Shown here: in pieces, positions 9,015 through 19,499 of the stretch
Layout: the number at the start of each line of letters is the position of its first letter
How positions within the stretch are numbered: position 1 is the stretch's first letter
NCBI RefSeq assembly: GCF_000227135.1
Contig: NC_018250.1
Location: forward strand, 540,390 to 604,389
DNA length: 64,000 nt
Reading direction: 5' to 3'
Source of the DNA: Leishmania donovani
Lineage: Eukaryota > Euglenozoa > Kinetoplastea > Trypanosomatida > Trypanosomatidae
Notes under the pieces: generated by a model
What the model saw: the letters and a program-made list of their open reading frames with translations, nothing else
Told to the model about the DNA's origin: nothing
Databases searched by the model: none
Position numbers and translations under genes: made by a program

Positions 9015-12000
9015 TTACGCAAAAGGATCAAACCCCGCCTCGAAGTCATCTTCGGAGGGGGATCCGTGCGACTGGGGGCCCTCGGTGCCACCTGCTGGCT
9101 TCAGTTGTTGGTCTTCGGATCGGGGCAACGAGAAGTACGTACCCGAAGGAGTCTGTTGCACATAAGGCGGGAATATGCTATTGGGAGGCATGGTAGGCCT
9201 CATCGCATGGTCGAGATTGGCAGTCTGGGGTGACACGTTGGGATCGGGGAACCGAGGAGAGCGGCGCGATGCGGGTGAAGCAGGGAAGGGCTGGCGGTCG
9301 CCGTTGTGCCTTGTGGAGGGGGAATCAGCGATGACTGCAGAGGCCCCGAAAAGCGCTTCTAAAGAAATTGGCGGAAGGGACGGCGGCGGTCCTGCCACAG
9401 AAGCAGGGATCTGTGGTGCGGGGTGATCACGCTCAACAGCAGACTCGAAATGGACGCCTTCCATCGAGGTCGACGCACCGGCACCCGAGGAGGACGACGA
9501 GGAGGAAGTAGTGCTCGGACGAGATGTGGAAGAAGACCGCTCCTCTGACACATCGTCGCGGTCCGGCGACAGCGAGGAAGCTGCAGCAGATTTACCAGCC
9601 CGTCCGTCAGACGACTCCGCTGGCGACGCGGCTTCGTCGAGCTCAGCTTCGAGGACGGCAGGGTCGAGCTCTTGCTTTTCTTGAGAGGCACCACCTCGGC
9701 GGCTTTGCTGCTGTCCATCAGCACCACAAGGCGACGGCGACACACTGGCCGTGGACGAGGCCTCCGCTGCGGCGACTTCACTGCCTGCACGCTGGCTTTC
9801 GCCGCAGCCCGCCTCGCGGTCCTCCCCGCCACCATTGATGTCACGGTCTTCTGGCGAGGCCACTATCCCATCCTCGTCGTCGATCGGCTCCGTTACCATT
9901 TCCGACCCGCCCTTCGCCATCTCTTTCTCCAGTTGTGCGAGGAACTCCACCTCCTCTCCCGCCGTGACCTCCAACAGCGAGGTGGAGCTCAGCGTACCGT
10001 TGTCATGCGCCATCGAGCTGTCATCCTCGGAATCATCTGAGAGTTGCTCCTCCCTCCGAGCATCATCCTCCTTATCTTGGCGAGCGCTCTCGGAAACTGA
10101 CGACTGAGCTTGGCGAGGTTCTGAGGATAAATTCATACCGGCGCTCGCGTCCCCGTCGTCGCTCGTCGCAGTCAAGCTGTGGGGATTCTCCTCCTTAAGA
10201 GAGTCCTGAAGCGGTGATGTATCAGTGACAGCTTCTGCGGTGCTCAGAGGCAGTGGAACTGCGTCGTCACCAAGGGCTTCGGTGACCATGAAAACTGTCT
10301 TCTCAGCGTCATCGTGAGATGGTGCGGCCATCGACCCGCTGTCCTCATCCATCCTTTCTTCCTGAATTCCGCCGTTTACGCTGCTGACGGCGTTCCGTGG
10401 GTTTCGCACCACTGCCTGCTTATTCGAAAAGATATCAGGCGGGATATAAGAAATCACGTCCACCTGTCCCACAATTCCGGCCATCCCGTGCATGACCTCT
10501 TCTCTGTCCGCACTGTCAGTGTGAGACGACGATGGCGTAATCTGCGTTTGCGTAAGTAGGGAAAGGGGCTGCGGTGGGGCTGGGTGCAAAGAGGTTTGGT
10601 CCCTGCTGCCAGCCCCCACTACCTCTGCCCCGTCGCAGGCGTCTGTGTTGGCTTGGCAAGTTTTGAAGAGTTCACCCACAGTCCTTGATGCAGTTGAGTC
10701 GCCGTAGAGATGAGGCGTTACTGCTTGAGGAAACGATCGCTGCAACTGCGGCGGGAACCGAGCTGCAACAAGCGCCATCTTTACCTCCTCCAGATCCCGT
10801 GCAATCTCAGCATCCATGCAACCTTCTTCTGAAACCGCCGCCTCCTCGGCGCCAGAGCTGTTCAATCGACAGCCCTTGATAGACTCTGTGTGATACTTCA
10901 AAACGGTGCCGTATGCTTCCAACGCCATAAGCGCCGTGTGTAATGCTTTGCCTTTCCACAGCTCTGTGGAAATATGCGACAAATTCGTGTCGGGTGAGTC
11001 TGCGTCTCCAGCGCCTGTCATCGCCATCGCTTCCGACTCCGTCGCGTCCCCTGCGACCACCTTCTCCGCCTCTCTTGTGCTGACCAGCTGTGCTTCGAGG
11101 CCGACGACGCGCGTCTGCAACGCGTCCACAACCTTCTTCAGGTCAGTCGTCTCGCGAAGTAGCTGAGCCTCACGCGCCTCCAGTGCGCCGGTAGAGAGCC
11201 GGACGGTGGCAGCGTGCATGCCAACAAAGAGTTGCAGCTCTTCCTCAACAGCCTCCACACAGATGTTCGAGCGTTCGTGCTTTTCGCGCCACATAAGCTC
11301 ATCGAGAGGGCTGAAAGAGACAGATGAAGCCCCCGAGGTGACCTGCCGCCCATGACGCTCATGTGAGAGGACACTCTCTCGCTCGTTGGCCCACGCTGCA
11401 GTAGTGTCATCCGCAGCGTCTAAACCGTCAGAAGAGTCGACGAAGCGCAGTGAATGCGAGCCTATTGGCACTGCCGTGAGACAACGTTCTACAGGGGATG
11501 GTGACCCACGGCGGCGCAAGCTGCCTCTCTCCTCTTCCTCTTCTCTGTTCGGCCAGGACACAAAGGAGTGACTGCGTGATGGATGCGCTGTAACAGAGGA
11601 CTTGAGAGATGTCTCCTCGTGCAGCTTGCGTAGTCGGTGGATCTCTTTTCGCTGCTTTTCGAGCTGACTGTTCATTGAAACGAAGAGCTCCGCTCGGTTC
11701 CGCTCCATTTCATCAAAGCTGCGCTGCCGATCCGCCTCAAACGCCTCCATCTGGGCAAACTGCTCCTCGTATAAATGTATCCGATCTAGCAGCTCCCTTT
11801 CGTGCGCGTCCGGGTTGCGCACGCGTATCGGACGAAGCGATCGGAAGGTGAAGCGCGAGTGCGACTGCGTTGTTGCAATGCTGGACGCTGTCTGTGCTGA
11901 AGTGGCTACCCCGCCAATCATGCCCTGCTTTCCGTCGCGCGCAAGTGGGGACACGCAAGGCGCGGGGCCAGTCGAGAGGTACGAAACACGGCGATCGGGC

Positions 12001-13064
12001 TGCTGCGAGTAGGCGTCGACGGTCGCGGTTGATCCTCTGGACGGCGGCTCTCGCGTGAGTCCGTGTTGGGGCGCCGAGGCAGCCCGTGCTTGTGGCACAT
12101 CCTCCGCGAATGCAAACGACCGCTTCAGCGAGTCAGAGGGCTGTACAGCTGTCGCCGCCGCTACGAGCGACTTTCGAGTCCGCGCGTACTCGCGTGTCAT
12201 CTCCTCCATCTCTGCCTCCAGCACCATGGACTCCCTTTTAAGAGCCTCGTTCTCCTCCCTCAGCGCAGCCTTCTCACACTCTACCGCCCTGATGATGCGC
12301 TGCAGCTTCTCGCCATGGCCGGCCATGGTAGAGATGCGAAGCTGCAACCGTTCAACCTCCTGACGAAGACCAGCTACGTGATCATCGGAGTGCCCACTGC
12401 GGCATGCCAGTGCTTGACTCATGCGCACCTTTTCCTCCTGGTCGTGCTGAGAGACAATAGCGGAGTAGAACGCATTCACCTCCATCAGCTCTCGCACCTT
12501 CTTTTCCAGGTTAGCTATCTCCTCCATCTTGCCGGCAATGGCGGCGGCGGCGGCGGCGGCGTTTTGCGACTTCACTTGTGCCAGCGCGCTCTCCGTATTA
12601 ACCTTGAGAGGTATCGGTGTAAGAGCGGGTGAGCGACCCCCGTCGCCGTTTCCGACTTCAAGCGGTCGGAGCGTCTCAGGCGTGTACTCGCCACCTCCTG
12701 CATTGGCAGAGGGGTGCGACTTCCCTTTTCCATGTTCGGCCGTTCGGCCGCGCTGGACTGTAGTGGTGGCGCTAAGCGGTACTACGCTGGACGAAGGCGA
12801 CTCCACAGAGCGCATTTCCTCCATCTGTTTGATTAAGGTGCTAATGGTTTCCTCGTCACTTGCAGACTTCTCTGTCAGTCTGTCGCTCTGCATGCGAAGC
12901 TCTCGAATCTCGGCGTTCTTTTCTTGAATGAAGGCCTGAAGGCCACTAATTTGCGACTCCAACTCGCGCACTCGCTCTTGCTCCCGCCGCAGCTGTGGAT
13001 GCATGCGGCGAATAAAGTCGACGAGCTGCTCCCTCGCCGCCGTTTCAACGTTAATATGCTTCAT
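9015..13064 (-). CDS. Large coiled-coil protein of unknown function
   Basis: I chose the ATG at 13062-13064 (MKHINVETAAREQLVDFIRR), giving 1349 residues. The open frame continues 53 residues upstream, but that part reads like 5' UTR. Residues 20-75, about 170-330 and about 420-480 are predicted coiled coils with Leu/Glu heptads (RREQERVRELESQISGLQ, LREENEALKRESMVLEAEME). A poly-Ala run near residue 170 comes from a GCC/GCG repeat (12537-12563). The C-terminal third (from about 900) is acidic, Ser-rich and probably disordered, and it ends FEAGFDPFA, with a DPF tripeptide that in other proteins binds clathrin-adaptor appendages. I recognise no domain. A cytoskeletal or trafficking scaffold would fit but is not shown. 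Confidence 0.7.
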   Translation of the reverse strand: MKHINVETAAREQLVDFIRRMHPQLRREQERVRELESQISGLQAFIQEKNAEIRELRMQSDRLTEKSASDEETISTLIKQMEEMRSVESPSSSVVPLSATTTVQRGRTAEHGKGKSHPSANAGGGEYTPETLRPLEVGNGDGGRSPALTPIPLKVNTESALAQVKSQNAAAAAAAIAGKMEEIANLEKKVRELMEVNAFYSAIVSQHDQEEKVRMSQALACRSGHSDDHVAGLRQEVERLQLRISTMAGHGEKLQRIIRAVECEKAALREENEALKRESMVLEAEMEEMTREYARTRKSLVAAATAVQPSDSLKRSFAFAEDVPQARAASAPQHGLTREPPSRGSTATVDAYSQQPDRRVSYLSTGPAPCVSPLARDGKQGMIGGVATSAQTASSIATTQSHSRFTFRSLRPIRVRNPDAHERELLDRIHLYEEQFAQMEAFEADRQRSFDEMERNRAELFVSMNSQLEKQRKEIHRLRKLHEETSLKSSVTAHPSRSHSFVSWPNREEEEERGSLRRRGSPSPVERCLTAVPIGSHSLRFVDSSDGLDAADDTTAAWANERESVLSHERHGRQVTSGASSVSFSPLDELMWREKHERSNICVEAVEEELQLFVGMHAATVRLSTGALEAREAQLLRETTDLKKVVDALQTRVVGLEAQLVSTREAEKVVAGDATESEAMAMTGAGDADSPDTNLSHISTELWKGKALHTALMALEAYGTVLKYHTESIKGCRLNSSGAEEAAVSEEGCMDAEIARDLEEVKMALVAARFPPQLQRSFPQAVTPHLYGDSTASRTVGELFKTCQANTDACDGAEVVGAGSRDQTSLHPAPPQPLSLLTQTQITPSSSHTDSADREEVMHGMAGIVGQVDVISYIPPDIFSNKQAVVRNPRNAVSSVNGGIQEERMDEDSGSMAAPSHDDAEKTVFMVTEALGDDAVPLPLSTAEAVTDTSPLQDSLKEENPHSLTATSDDGDASAGMNLSSEPRQAQSSVSESARQDKEDDARREEQLSDDSEDDSSMAHDNGTLSSTSLLEVTAGEEVEFLAQLEKEMAKGGSEMVTEPIDDEDGIVASPEDRDINGGGEDREAGCGESQRAGSEVAAAEASSTASVSPSPCGADGQQQSRRGGASQEKQELDPAVLEAELDEAASPAESSDGRAGKSAAASSLSPDRDDVSEERSSSTSRPSTTSSSSSSSGAGASTSMEGVHFESAVERDHPAPQIPASVAGPPPSLPPISLEALFGASAVIADSPSTRHNGDRQPFPASPASRRSPRFPDPNVSPQTANLDHAMRPTMPPNSIFPPYVQQTPSGTYFSLPRSEDQQLKPAGGTEGPQSHGSPSEDDFEAGFDPFA

Positions 13065-13286
13065 GGCCGCGTTCGCCGTGGCTGGGCATGCCAGTGCTTC
13101 TTCTCTGTAATGGACACTGTGTCTCTTCCTACCAGTTGAGTGCTTCTGCCCTTTTGTTGTCGCCCAGCAGTATAGAGAGTAGAAAAAAGGGAAAAGGAAA
13201 GGTGGAGCGCTGAACCATTCCAATCCGTATGTACATTAACTTCGAGCAGCAGACCCCACAACCGCCAGCGGGAGATTCAAATATCG

Positions 13287-13850
13287 CTTTTTCCCTCAAC
13301 GCGTCCACCATGCCGTGCAACATGCGCTCCAATCCACTCGGCCCGGCCTGCCACAGGCCCATCCCGCGTGGTGCGAAGTAGCGGTACACACGCGCTACGG
13401 CAGTGCGCCGGCTCAGTCATCTGCGAGCACGGCCGCTGCCTCATACCCCGCCCACCCGCCTCCCAGGTCGCCTCACAGTCGCTCCCATCGTGCCGGTTGC
13501 CACCCCTGGTGCATCCCTCGCGATGGCGCAGGCTCCCCAGCAGCAGGCAGTGCGACGGCCCGGCGTGGGATAGCTCGAGTCACGCTGACACGCTGTCCAT
13601 CACATGGGTGGCACGGACGCGTGCGCTGTCGCAGCCCGCTCTGACGCACCGCCGTCCAGGACCCGACCGCCGATATCCGTGACGATGAAGCGCTCTGACC
13701 CCCCAGCTCGTAGGTGCTTGCCCCTGCCACCACCAGAGGTGGTTCGGCATTGGCAGGGGTTAGGTGGGGGCTGCGTGGCTTCCCCACACAGAGTGGGGGC
13801 ACTGGACCCTGAGACACCACGCACCGAGATGGGTGTGTCCCTCGCCATTA
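13287..13850 (-). repeat. SIDER2-like retroposon, copy C (long 3' variant)
   Basis: This is a full-length long-tail copy in reverse orientation. On the minus strand it runs from GGCGAGGGACACACCC to GGCATGGTGGACGCGTTGAG and an A-rich end. It carries two marks shared only with copy E at 26.8 kb: six rather than seven G after GAGCT, and CATCGTCACGG instead of CATCGCCACGG. It sits about 130 bp downstream of the end of the decayed cysteine peptidase gene, in the sense direction. Confidence 0.85.
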
Positions 13851-13981
13851 GGGGTCATTACAGGAGTGAGGAAGGCGGAAAAGCAGTGAACGTCAACGCA
13901 AAAGGGCGCCCGAAATAGGAGTGAGCAAAACTCAGTTGAAGCACCGTCGATCACAGTGTATGTGGAGCTGGAGATCATACC

Positions 13982-15000
13982 TCACATACCGCAGGTCCAC
14001 TCCTGGTCATGGTCGCCGTTGCACGCGGCGCCAGAAAACGCGTGTACCGACCACCCGCAGTGCGGCTCCCTTTCAGGGAGAAGGCGCATGCAGCCGTCCT
14101 CACCTCACCATTATCCCGCAGAACTTCGAGTAATCCAGTCATCCTTACCAGGCTGGTAGTCGTGCCCGTGCACACCAAACTGCAGGAGTGATGTTGCGTG
14201 ATTTTCTCGGAGCAGTCGCTGTCGTTGAAAAGGCCTTCAGTGTGGCTTGGCAACATCGAAGCATCCACACTGACGTTGATAGGCCTCTTGAACGCAACGG
14301 CATCCATCAAAGCCTCTTGGCTGATAACTGGACGCAGAGCGACACCCTGGCCACTTTTTATCGCGCTTAAGCTTTGGCACGCACCTGTCTTACCGTGAAA
14401 TGCCGATTATAGATACGCCCACTCCTCACTGATGTCACGCGCATGCGGCACATATTGGTAGGTCAGAGATTCAGTGACGCCCCAGAAGGCCCCTACGCCG
14501 CCGCAGTGGCACGTGTTCGGCGGGCACACCGTCATCTGCTGCTGGGTAAGCATGTGCAGCTTACCCGTCGCGATGCTCCACTGAGACCCCATCGCTTCTA
14601 CCGCCAAATATACCCAACAGCTGCCGCAGTGTCCCTAATTCTTCACCGCGGCCAGAACGGGAGGCATATGGAAGCCACAGTCCATTTGATGTGGAAGGGG
14701 GTGAGAGGCGCGAAGGTAGGACCGCTGCAGCGACAGAAACTACCGAAAGCCCTTCAGCATCAGCGACTGAGAACCTTTAAGCGCGGCAACCTCAGCATCT
14801 GCCCAGTTCGACATCTCCTTGATGCCACGCCGGAGCAATATGTGGCCCTCTTTGCTGAACTACTCCACCTCACGAGTGTGGCGCTCAAAAATCTTGAGAC
14901 GCATCAATTACTTCTTTGCACTGTATTGATATCTGTGCCTGTGAATATTGGATTCAAGATGGGCGTCGTAGCGCACTCCATCGACGCAGAAAAACATGGG
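13982..15000 (-). pseudogene. Decayed papain-family (C1) cysteine peptidase
   Basis: Read on the minus strand through the stops, the segment shows a whole C1 peptidase. A propeptide remnant (RLKIFERHTREVE, GIKEMSNWADAEVAALKG) precedes the mature start (AVKN-stop-GHCGSCW, with the catalytic Cys). Next come LTQQQMTVC with CHCGGVGAFWGVTESLTYQY, MDAVAFKRPINVSVDAS, HDYQPGKDDWITRSS, and a C-terminal end PHCGWSVHAFSG. Damage includes in-frame stops at 14908-14910, 14860-14862, 14740-14742, 14635-14637 (at the oxyanion-hole Gln) and 14407-14409, a frameshift near 14190, and two stops at 14105-14113 in the NSWG region, which itself reads SSAG. The His-box neighbourhood is scrambled. The motif order and spacing make the family certain. 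The exact subtype is unclear, though the CGG(V)GAFWG stretch recalls cathepsin L-like enzymes with a Gly-rich loop. Confidence 0.85.
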
Positions 15001-15436
15001 TAGAGACCAAAAAAGTCCGAAATGTATGGAAAAGCCATGTTTCCAATCTGATGGTGAGGAAACACGAAAGAAATGGCGTGCATTGCATGTTCGAAAACAA
15101 AAAGAGAGAAAGTCGTAAAAGGCGGACAGAGTTGATGCAAGGAATATTCAAAGAGGAAATCGAAGAGGGCTTGGTATTGCATCAGTGCCCTCGCCTCAGA
15201 TACACTCACATAAGCGAGAGGCGCCAAGAGAGTTCTGGACACGGCGAGATGGTACAAGTTACGTTGGACTACAAAAGCGCAAAGCTTCTGCTCAAACAGG
15301 CACCTCTCTTTTTCGCTGGCGGAAAGCAGGCTCATTGCTCTGTCAGTGCTCTCGCAGTCCACTGAACCCTGAAGGGCACCCAAAAAAAAGCCAATCTAAA
15401 AAGCGCGAAAAAAAAAAGAATCTACTCTGGAATGCC
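15001..15436. other. Spacer upstream of the decayed peptidase
   Basis: I see no gene. Poly-A runs on the plus strand at 15382-15420 are T-rich on the transcribed strand. The 159-codon minus frame at 14904-15383 overlaps the pseudogene propeptide in another frame and shows no motif. Confidence 0.4.
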
Positions 15437-17281
15437 TCACGATGTGGCCTGCAGAATCGAGAGAGCTGCCAGCAGCTCGTCCAGCTGGACCTGAAACCGC
15501 TTGATTTGTGTGTTTTTCTGCTCTAGCAGTAAATCAGTCTTCTCCTTTTGAATCTTCATCTCCAGCTCGGCTACGCGCTTCATTTCTAGAAGCTCGTGCG
15601 TCTTTTCTTCCTCTTTTTGACAATACAGCTTCTCCAAAAAGCAGAGCCTCTCCCCAATGGCAATAAGGGAGGCATCATATCCCTTTTCTTCGACAACTCG
15701 AGAGAGCCTGGATGCCAAGCTATCTCTACCTGCCTTTGAGCACTTCGAAATCTCTTGCAGCTGAGATTGATGACTGGCCTCAAGGCGACTCAGCTCTTCA
15801 TTATGGGCAGATCGCAGGGTCTGTATTTGGAGAGCGAAATTGGTTTTCATCTCGGCAAGTCTAGCATCCCACTCAGCGTGGATGCTGTCGAGTTTGCTCT
15901 GAAGCGTGATGTTTCGTTGCTTGTGTTCGCATATTTCTGCGCGGAGTCGCTCAATGACGGATTGAAGGTGTGTAACTTCAAGCTCGTGAGAGCCATGCGC
16001 CTTAAGAGCCTGCCCGGCGGGTTTGTCGGTCTTGTTAGTCACGTCCGTATGGTGCTTGGGCTCAGTGGCTATCTTCTGCACCGGTTGGCCACTTTCTACG
16101 GCTAACGAAACAGAGGCACCTCCAAGTCCACCACGAAGGTCGAGGTTCTCCCTTTCGAGAGTGCTAATACGTCTTCGCCGCTCGGGATCATCCTTGGGGA
16201 CTTCCAAACGCTGCCGCAACTCAGCAATGGTACTTTGATAGCGCTCACACACTTTCTTTGTTTCTGCGCGGAGCTCTTCCATTGCTCTCTTAGTGAACTC
16301 GTCCTTTTCTAGCAAGGCTTTCTCTAACAAACGAATTCGACTCTCTTGCTTCTTAAGGCGCTGTGCGTTGGCACTGCCCGCCTGGCAGCTGCTGATAAGT
16401 TCCCTGATGCTCCCTTTCTTCTGCTGCAGAGCCGATTCCAAATCCCGCACTTGCGTTCGCAGGCTGTCCACTTCGCGCAGCAAGTTGTTCTCTCGGCTAT
16501 GTGAGACCTTCCTCTCAGACTCTAAGCGGGTAACCTCTGAGTGTAATGCATCGATGGTGCTTTTCTGAATGCTGTGAATACGTTGAGACTCACGCAACTT
16601 CGCCACCATATCTTCGCTCCTGCCTTGCTGCTCCCTCACCACAGCCACATTAGTGATTTCGGCGCTGCCGACAAGACTAGGAGTATCGCTTTTAGACTGA
16701 GCCAGGTCGTTCCTTTCTTGGAGCAGTAGAGCACATCGCCTTTTTTCCGTCTCCAAATTGGTTTGAAGCTCTTCGACTTGTGCTTGGAGATTCACGATCT
16801 TGGCAGAGTCATTTGCTGTATGCATGCTTGACCGTGCCGCAAAGTCCTGCTGTGCACTGAGAAGCAAGCTGTGCTTTGCTTCTAGGTGCTCGAAATCATG
16901 CTCCAGCCGCTTGAATCGACTGAGAATTTCCTTCTTCTCTCTCAGGAGTGATTCGTTGTCCCGCTGTAGAGTGGCAATTATCTTTTCCTGAGTTTGCATT
17001 TCCTTTCGTACAGCATCAACGTTGCCGTGAGCCATTGCGCTGGTAAAATAAGAGTTTTCCATGTGCCCTGTAGAGGGCTCCAGAGCTGCCTCACTTGTGG
17101 CGCTCGCCTTCTCCGCACCAGCTGCAGATGCGGGAGCTAAGTCTGATGAACGCTTAAGTCCTGAAGCCGATATCTCACTTCCTATAGAGGAAGCAGATGC
17201 GTTTTTCACATTGCTATCCATGACGTCTAGCAGCTCATTTGTAGAATCTACAGCTGCGGTAGAAGGACTTGGTGCAGTCAT
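15437..17281 (-). CDS. Coiled-coil protein, probably cytoskeletal
   Basis: The protein is 614 residues from the ATG at 17279-17281 (MTAPSPSTAAVDSTNELLD). The frame is open a further 12 residues upstream, to another ATG at 17317. After a Ser/Ala-rich N-terminal 90 residues, nearly everything to the C-terminus is coiled coil, for example QTQEKIIATLQRDNESLLRE, LEHDFEHLEAKHSLLL and VVEEKGYDASLIAIGERLCF. The chain ends with a long Lys/Glu-rich helix (ELEMKIQKEKTDLLLEQKNT). The layout recalls basal-body and centriolar coiled-coil proteins, but no domain allows a firm name. Base composition here is less GC-rich than in the right-hand cluster, as also in the next gene. Confidence 0.7.
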   Translation of the reverse strand: MTAPSPSTAAVDSTNELLDVMDSNVKNASASSIGSEISASGLKRSSDLAPASAAGAEKASATSEAALEPSTGHMENSYFTSAMAHGNVDAVRKEMQTQEKIIATLQRDNESLLREKKEILSRFKRLEHDFEHLEAKHSLLLSAQQDFAARSSMHTANDSAKIVNLQAQVEELQTNLETEKRRCALLLQERNDLAQSKSDTPSLVGSAEITNVAVVREQQGRSEDMVAKLRESQRIHSIQKSTIDALHSEVTRLESERKVSHSRENNLLREVDSLRTQVRDLESALQQKKGSIRELISSCQAGSANAQRLKKQESRIRLLEKALLEKDEFTKRAMEELRAETKKVCERYQSTIAELRQRLEVPKDDPERRRRISTLERENLDLRGGLGGASVSLAVESGQPVQKIATEPKHHTDVTNKTDKPAGQALKAHGSHELEVTHLQSVIERLRAEICEHKQRNITLQSKLDSIHAEWDARLAEMKTNFALQIQTLRSAHNEELSRLEASHQSQLQEISKCSKAGRDSLASRLSRVVEEKGYDASLIAIGERLCFLEKLYCQKEEEKTHELLEMKRVAELEMKIQKEKTDLLLEQKNTQIKRFQVQLDELLAALSILQATS

Positions 17282-17724
17282 TACAATTCTGAGCTTTCGG
17301 CGAACGTTAGCAAGCATACGAAAAAAAAAAGGGGGAGGCTCAAAGGTCGTTTTTCTTCAAAGTGGACAAAAACATTATTGTAAATGCGCCAAATTTTGAA
17401 CAAAAGAGGCGGAAAACTTGGCGTAATGGATGTCAATCGCCTTGAGGCAACCGTGGGTTGAAGGCGACTTCATCGAGGGTCGAAGCAGATCATTGCTTTG
17501 TAGCGTTCGAATGTTAATGGTAAATATTTTTTTTGTTGTCTTTGCTCGTCATTTGGTTTTGTTTTGGGGGGATTCTGCACACTGAGCCTGAGTGCTTCAA
17601 GATAGGGAATTTACCGCGTACAAGCTAAAGAGAAAACCAAACATGGCAAGTGAAGAGGTAAGGTCACAGTCGTATTGCTTGGTAGATGCGACAAGCGAAT
17701 TCGAAGAAGTCTAAATACCCGATA
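17282..17724. other. Spacer between the two leftward coiled-coil genes
   Basis: The 443 bp are AT-richer than average, with T and A runs around 17317-17330 and 17525-17575. I see no gene. It presumably holds the 3' UTR of the upstream gene (17725-19125) and the 5' UTR of the downstream one. Confidence 0.4.
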
Positions 17725-19125
17725 TTACTCGTGGGAAGTATGTCTTTTCAGACGAGCCTTTTGTACAAATCTCAGATAGTTATGAACTGCGGTCACTTCA
17801 CGCTCAGGATGGAACTCCTCGGTTGCCCTGGCCAGCACCTGCTTCACCACAGTGGGATTGGAAACCAGCTTCGACAAGTATTGCACTTCGCCTACAATGC
17901 GTTGTTTTTCTGTTGAAGCATCACGCACTTGACTCTCAAGGTTTTTTATTGCCAACCGCAGACAAGTGAGTTTCTCTTGTTGCGTTCTTTCTTTGGAAAG
18001 CAAAGAATGATACGCTTTCTCAGCTGCTACAATACGCTCCGCATCCGAATTTTCTTTTTCTGCCCACTCCACAAGAAGTGCACACAGCTGCTTGTAGCTG
18101 CCGACATCTCTGTCAAGAAGTCCCTGCTCCGATGCGCATTCTTGTGCTTTTCGATGCAGTTCCTGGAGAGCTCTCGCTTTCGCACTCATCAAACTGTTAG
18201 CATCATCCGCAGCTTCTCTAGAGCGCTGTGAAAATGCCTCCACAGAGCAGCGGCAGGCTGCTGTTTGCGAGCTTAGGCTTCTCACCTTTTCTATCAGAGC
18301 TGCAGCGCCTTCATCAACGGCAACCTTTTTCTTTCTCAGACGATCGCTGGATTGCTGCAGCTCATGAAGTCCTTGACTTATGCTCGCGACAAGAGGCTCG
18401 TCTTTTTCATTCGCAATCAGAGCAGTGGCTTCATCCGAAAATAGCAGAGGTGTCATGCTTTCCGCTGTGGCACGCACTGCCTCCGCTTCCGCAGTTAGGG
18501 CTCTCCAGCGCTTCCGGATCGCAAGAAGCATTTTTTCTGTATCGGCGACAGTATTCCTCAACGCTGATTCACGAGCATAAGATCTCTCTTCATCGGCACT
18601 GAAAAGCTGAAGTTCGCATGGAGGATCATCAAAACCCCTTTTGATTAACGAGCCTAGCACTAAATCGTGCAAGCACACGACCGTGCGCCACAGACGAAAC
18701 AAGTGCAGCAACTCAGCATCGCATTGATTTTCCTGCACCTCAGGACGGTAATCACCACTAGTGGGCTCCTCCACTTTTTCGTTGGCTGCCAAAACACCGG
18801 AGAGTACCTTGGATACAGACCGCAGGTCAGCCTCCACAGAAGTAAAGCAGCGCTTTTTCGCTTCTACAAACCGCCGGTAGCGCTGCAGACACTCTGCTTC
18901 CACCTGCTCTTCTTCACCGGCACTTTTGAGAGCCCGCACTACTTCATTGTTGGTTGGAGGATGCGCTGAGAAAATGCCAGCTAGGCACTTAGCGCTCGCC
19001 ACTGATGAGATCAGCTGCTGCTCTTGGCTACTCCTCTTTGCAGAATCTTCTTGTATTTTAGACAAAGTAATTCGAATGCTCTCGTAAACAGAGGCCAGTT
19101 CATTTTTCGCAGGAATGATAGGCAT
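17725..19125 (-). CDS. Coiled-coil protein of unknown function, first gene of the leftward cluster
   Basis: The 466-residue protein starts at the ATG at 19123-19125 (MPIIPAKNELASVYESIRIT). It is almost wholly alpha-helical and rich in Ala, Glu, Lys and Arg, with a few Cys. Coiled-coil stretches include HELQQSSDRLRKKKVAVDEG, LLSKERTQQEKLTCLRLAIK and VRDASTEKQRIVGEVQYLSK. It ends in a basic tail (VQKARLKRHTSHE). I recognise no domain. It is the gene closest to the divergent strand switch on this side. On the minus strand a pyrimidine-rich tract (about 19165-19215) followed by AG (19151-19152), just upstream of the ATG, is a likely trans-splice acceptor. Confidence 0.7.
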   Translation of the reverse strand: MPIIPAKNELASVYESIRITLSKIQEDSAKRSSQEQQLISSVASAKCLAGIFSAHPPTNNEVVRALKSAGEEEQVEAECLQRYRRFVEAKKRCFTSVEADLRSVSKVLSGVLAANEKVEEPTSGDYRPEVQENQCDAELLHLFRLWRTVVCLHDLVLGSLIKRGFDDPPCELQLFSADEERSYARESALRNTVADTEKMLLAIRKRWRALTAEAEAVRATAESMTPLLFSDEATALIANEKDEPLVASISQGLHELQQSSDRLRKKKVAVDEGAAALIEKVRSLSSQTAACRCSVEAFSQRSREAADDANSLMSAKARALQELHRKAQECASEQGLLDRDVGSYKQLCALLVEWAEKENSDAERIVAAEKAYHSLLSKERTQQEKLTCLRLAIKNLESQVRDASTEKQRIVGEVQYLSKLVSNPTVVKQVLARATEEFHPEREVTAVHNYLRFVQKARLKRHTSHE

Positions 19126-19499
19126 ACTATTACGGGGCTCTGCGCGGCACCTGATATGAACCCGCGGAAGAAGGGAGGCAGAAAGAAGTCAAAGACGGAA
19201 GCGCCAACGACGTGAAAGACACCAATTCATAGCAGCAAGGACTGCGCGTGCATCCAATGATTTGCTCTACCTGATGAGCGTTGCGGCGGCAAAGAAGACA
19301 ATTTGCGCGGCTATTGGCTTTAAAGAGGTGTTTGCGCACTTCAAGCCTTGGCGCGCCTACCCTCTTCGAGCTCGAAGCTGTGCTTTCAGGTACTTCACCC
19401 GCAGCCACCCCCCCCCCTACCTTCCCTTCGGATGGCCTCCTGATGCACAGATCCATGCGGCATGGGTGACTGTCAGATTCTTCTAGCATCATTTAACCA

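Noticed and set aside
13065..13223. 53-residue N-terminal extension of the large coiled-coil protein
   Set aside because: It reads as translated 5' UTR (FPFFYSLYCW from a pyrimidine tract). The downstream ATG begins the regular helix.
13368..13820. Frames of 80-134 codons that recur at every SIDER2 copy
   Set aside because: They are translations of the repeat on both strands. SIDER elements are non-coding.
14443..15003. 186-codon plus-strand frame
   Set aside because: It is antisense to the decayed peptidase and opposite to the cluster direction, with no domain.
19130..19492. 120-codon minus frame just upstream of the first leftward gene
   Set aside because: It spans the likely pyrimidine tract and splice acceptor of that gene and has no domain.
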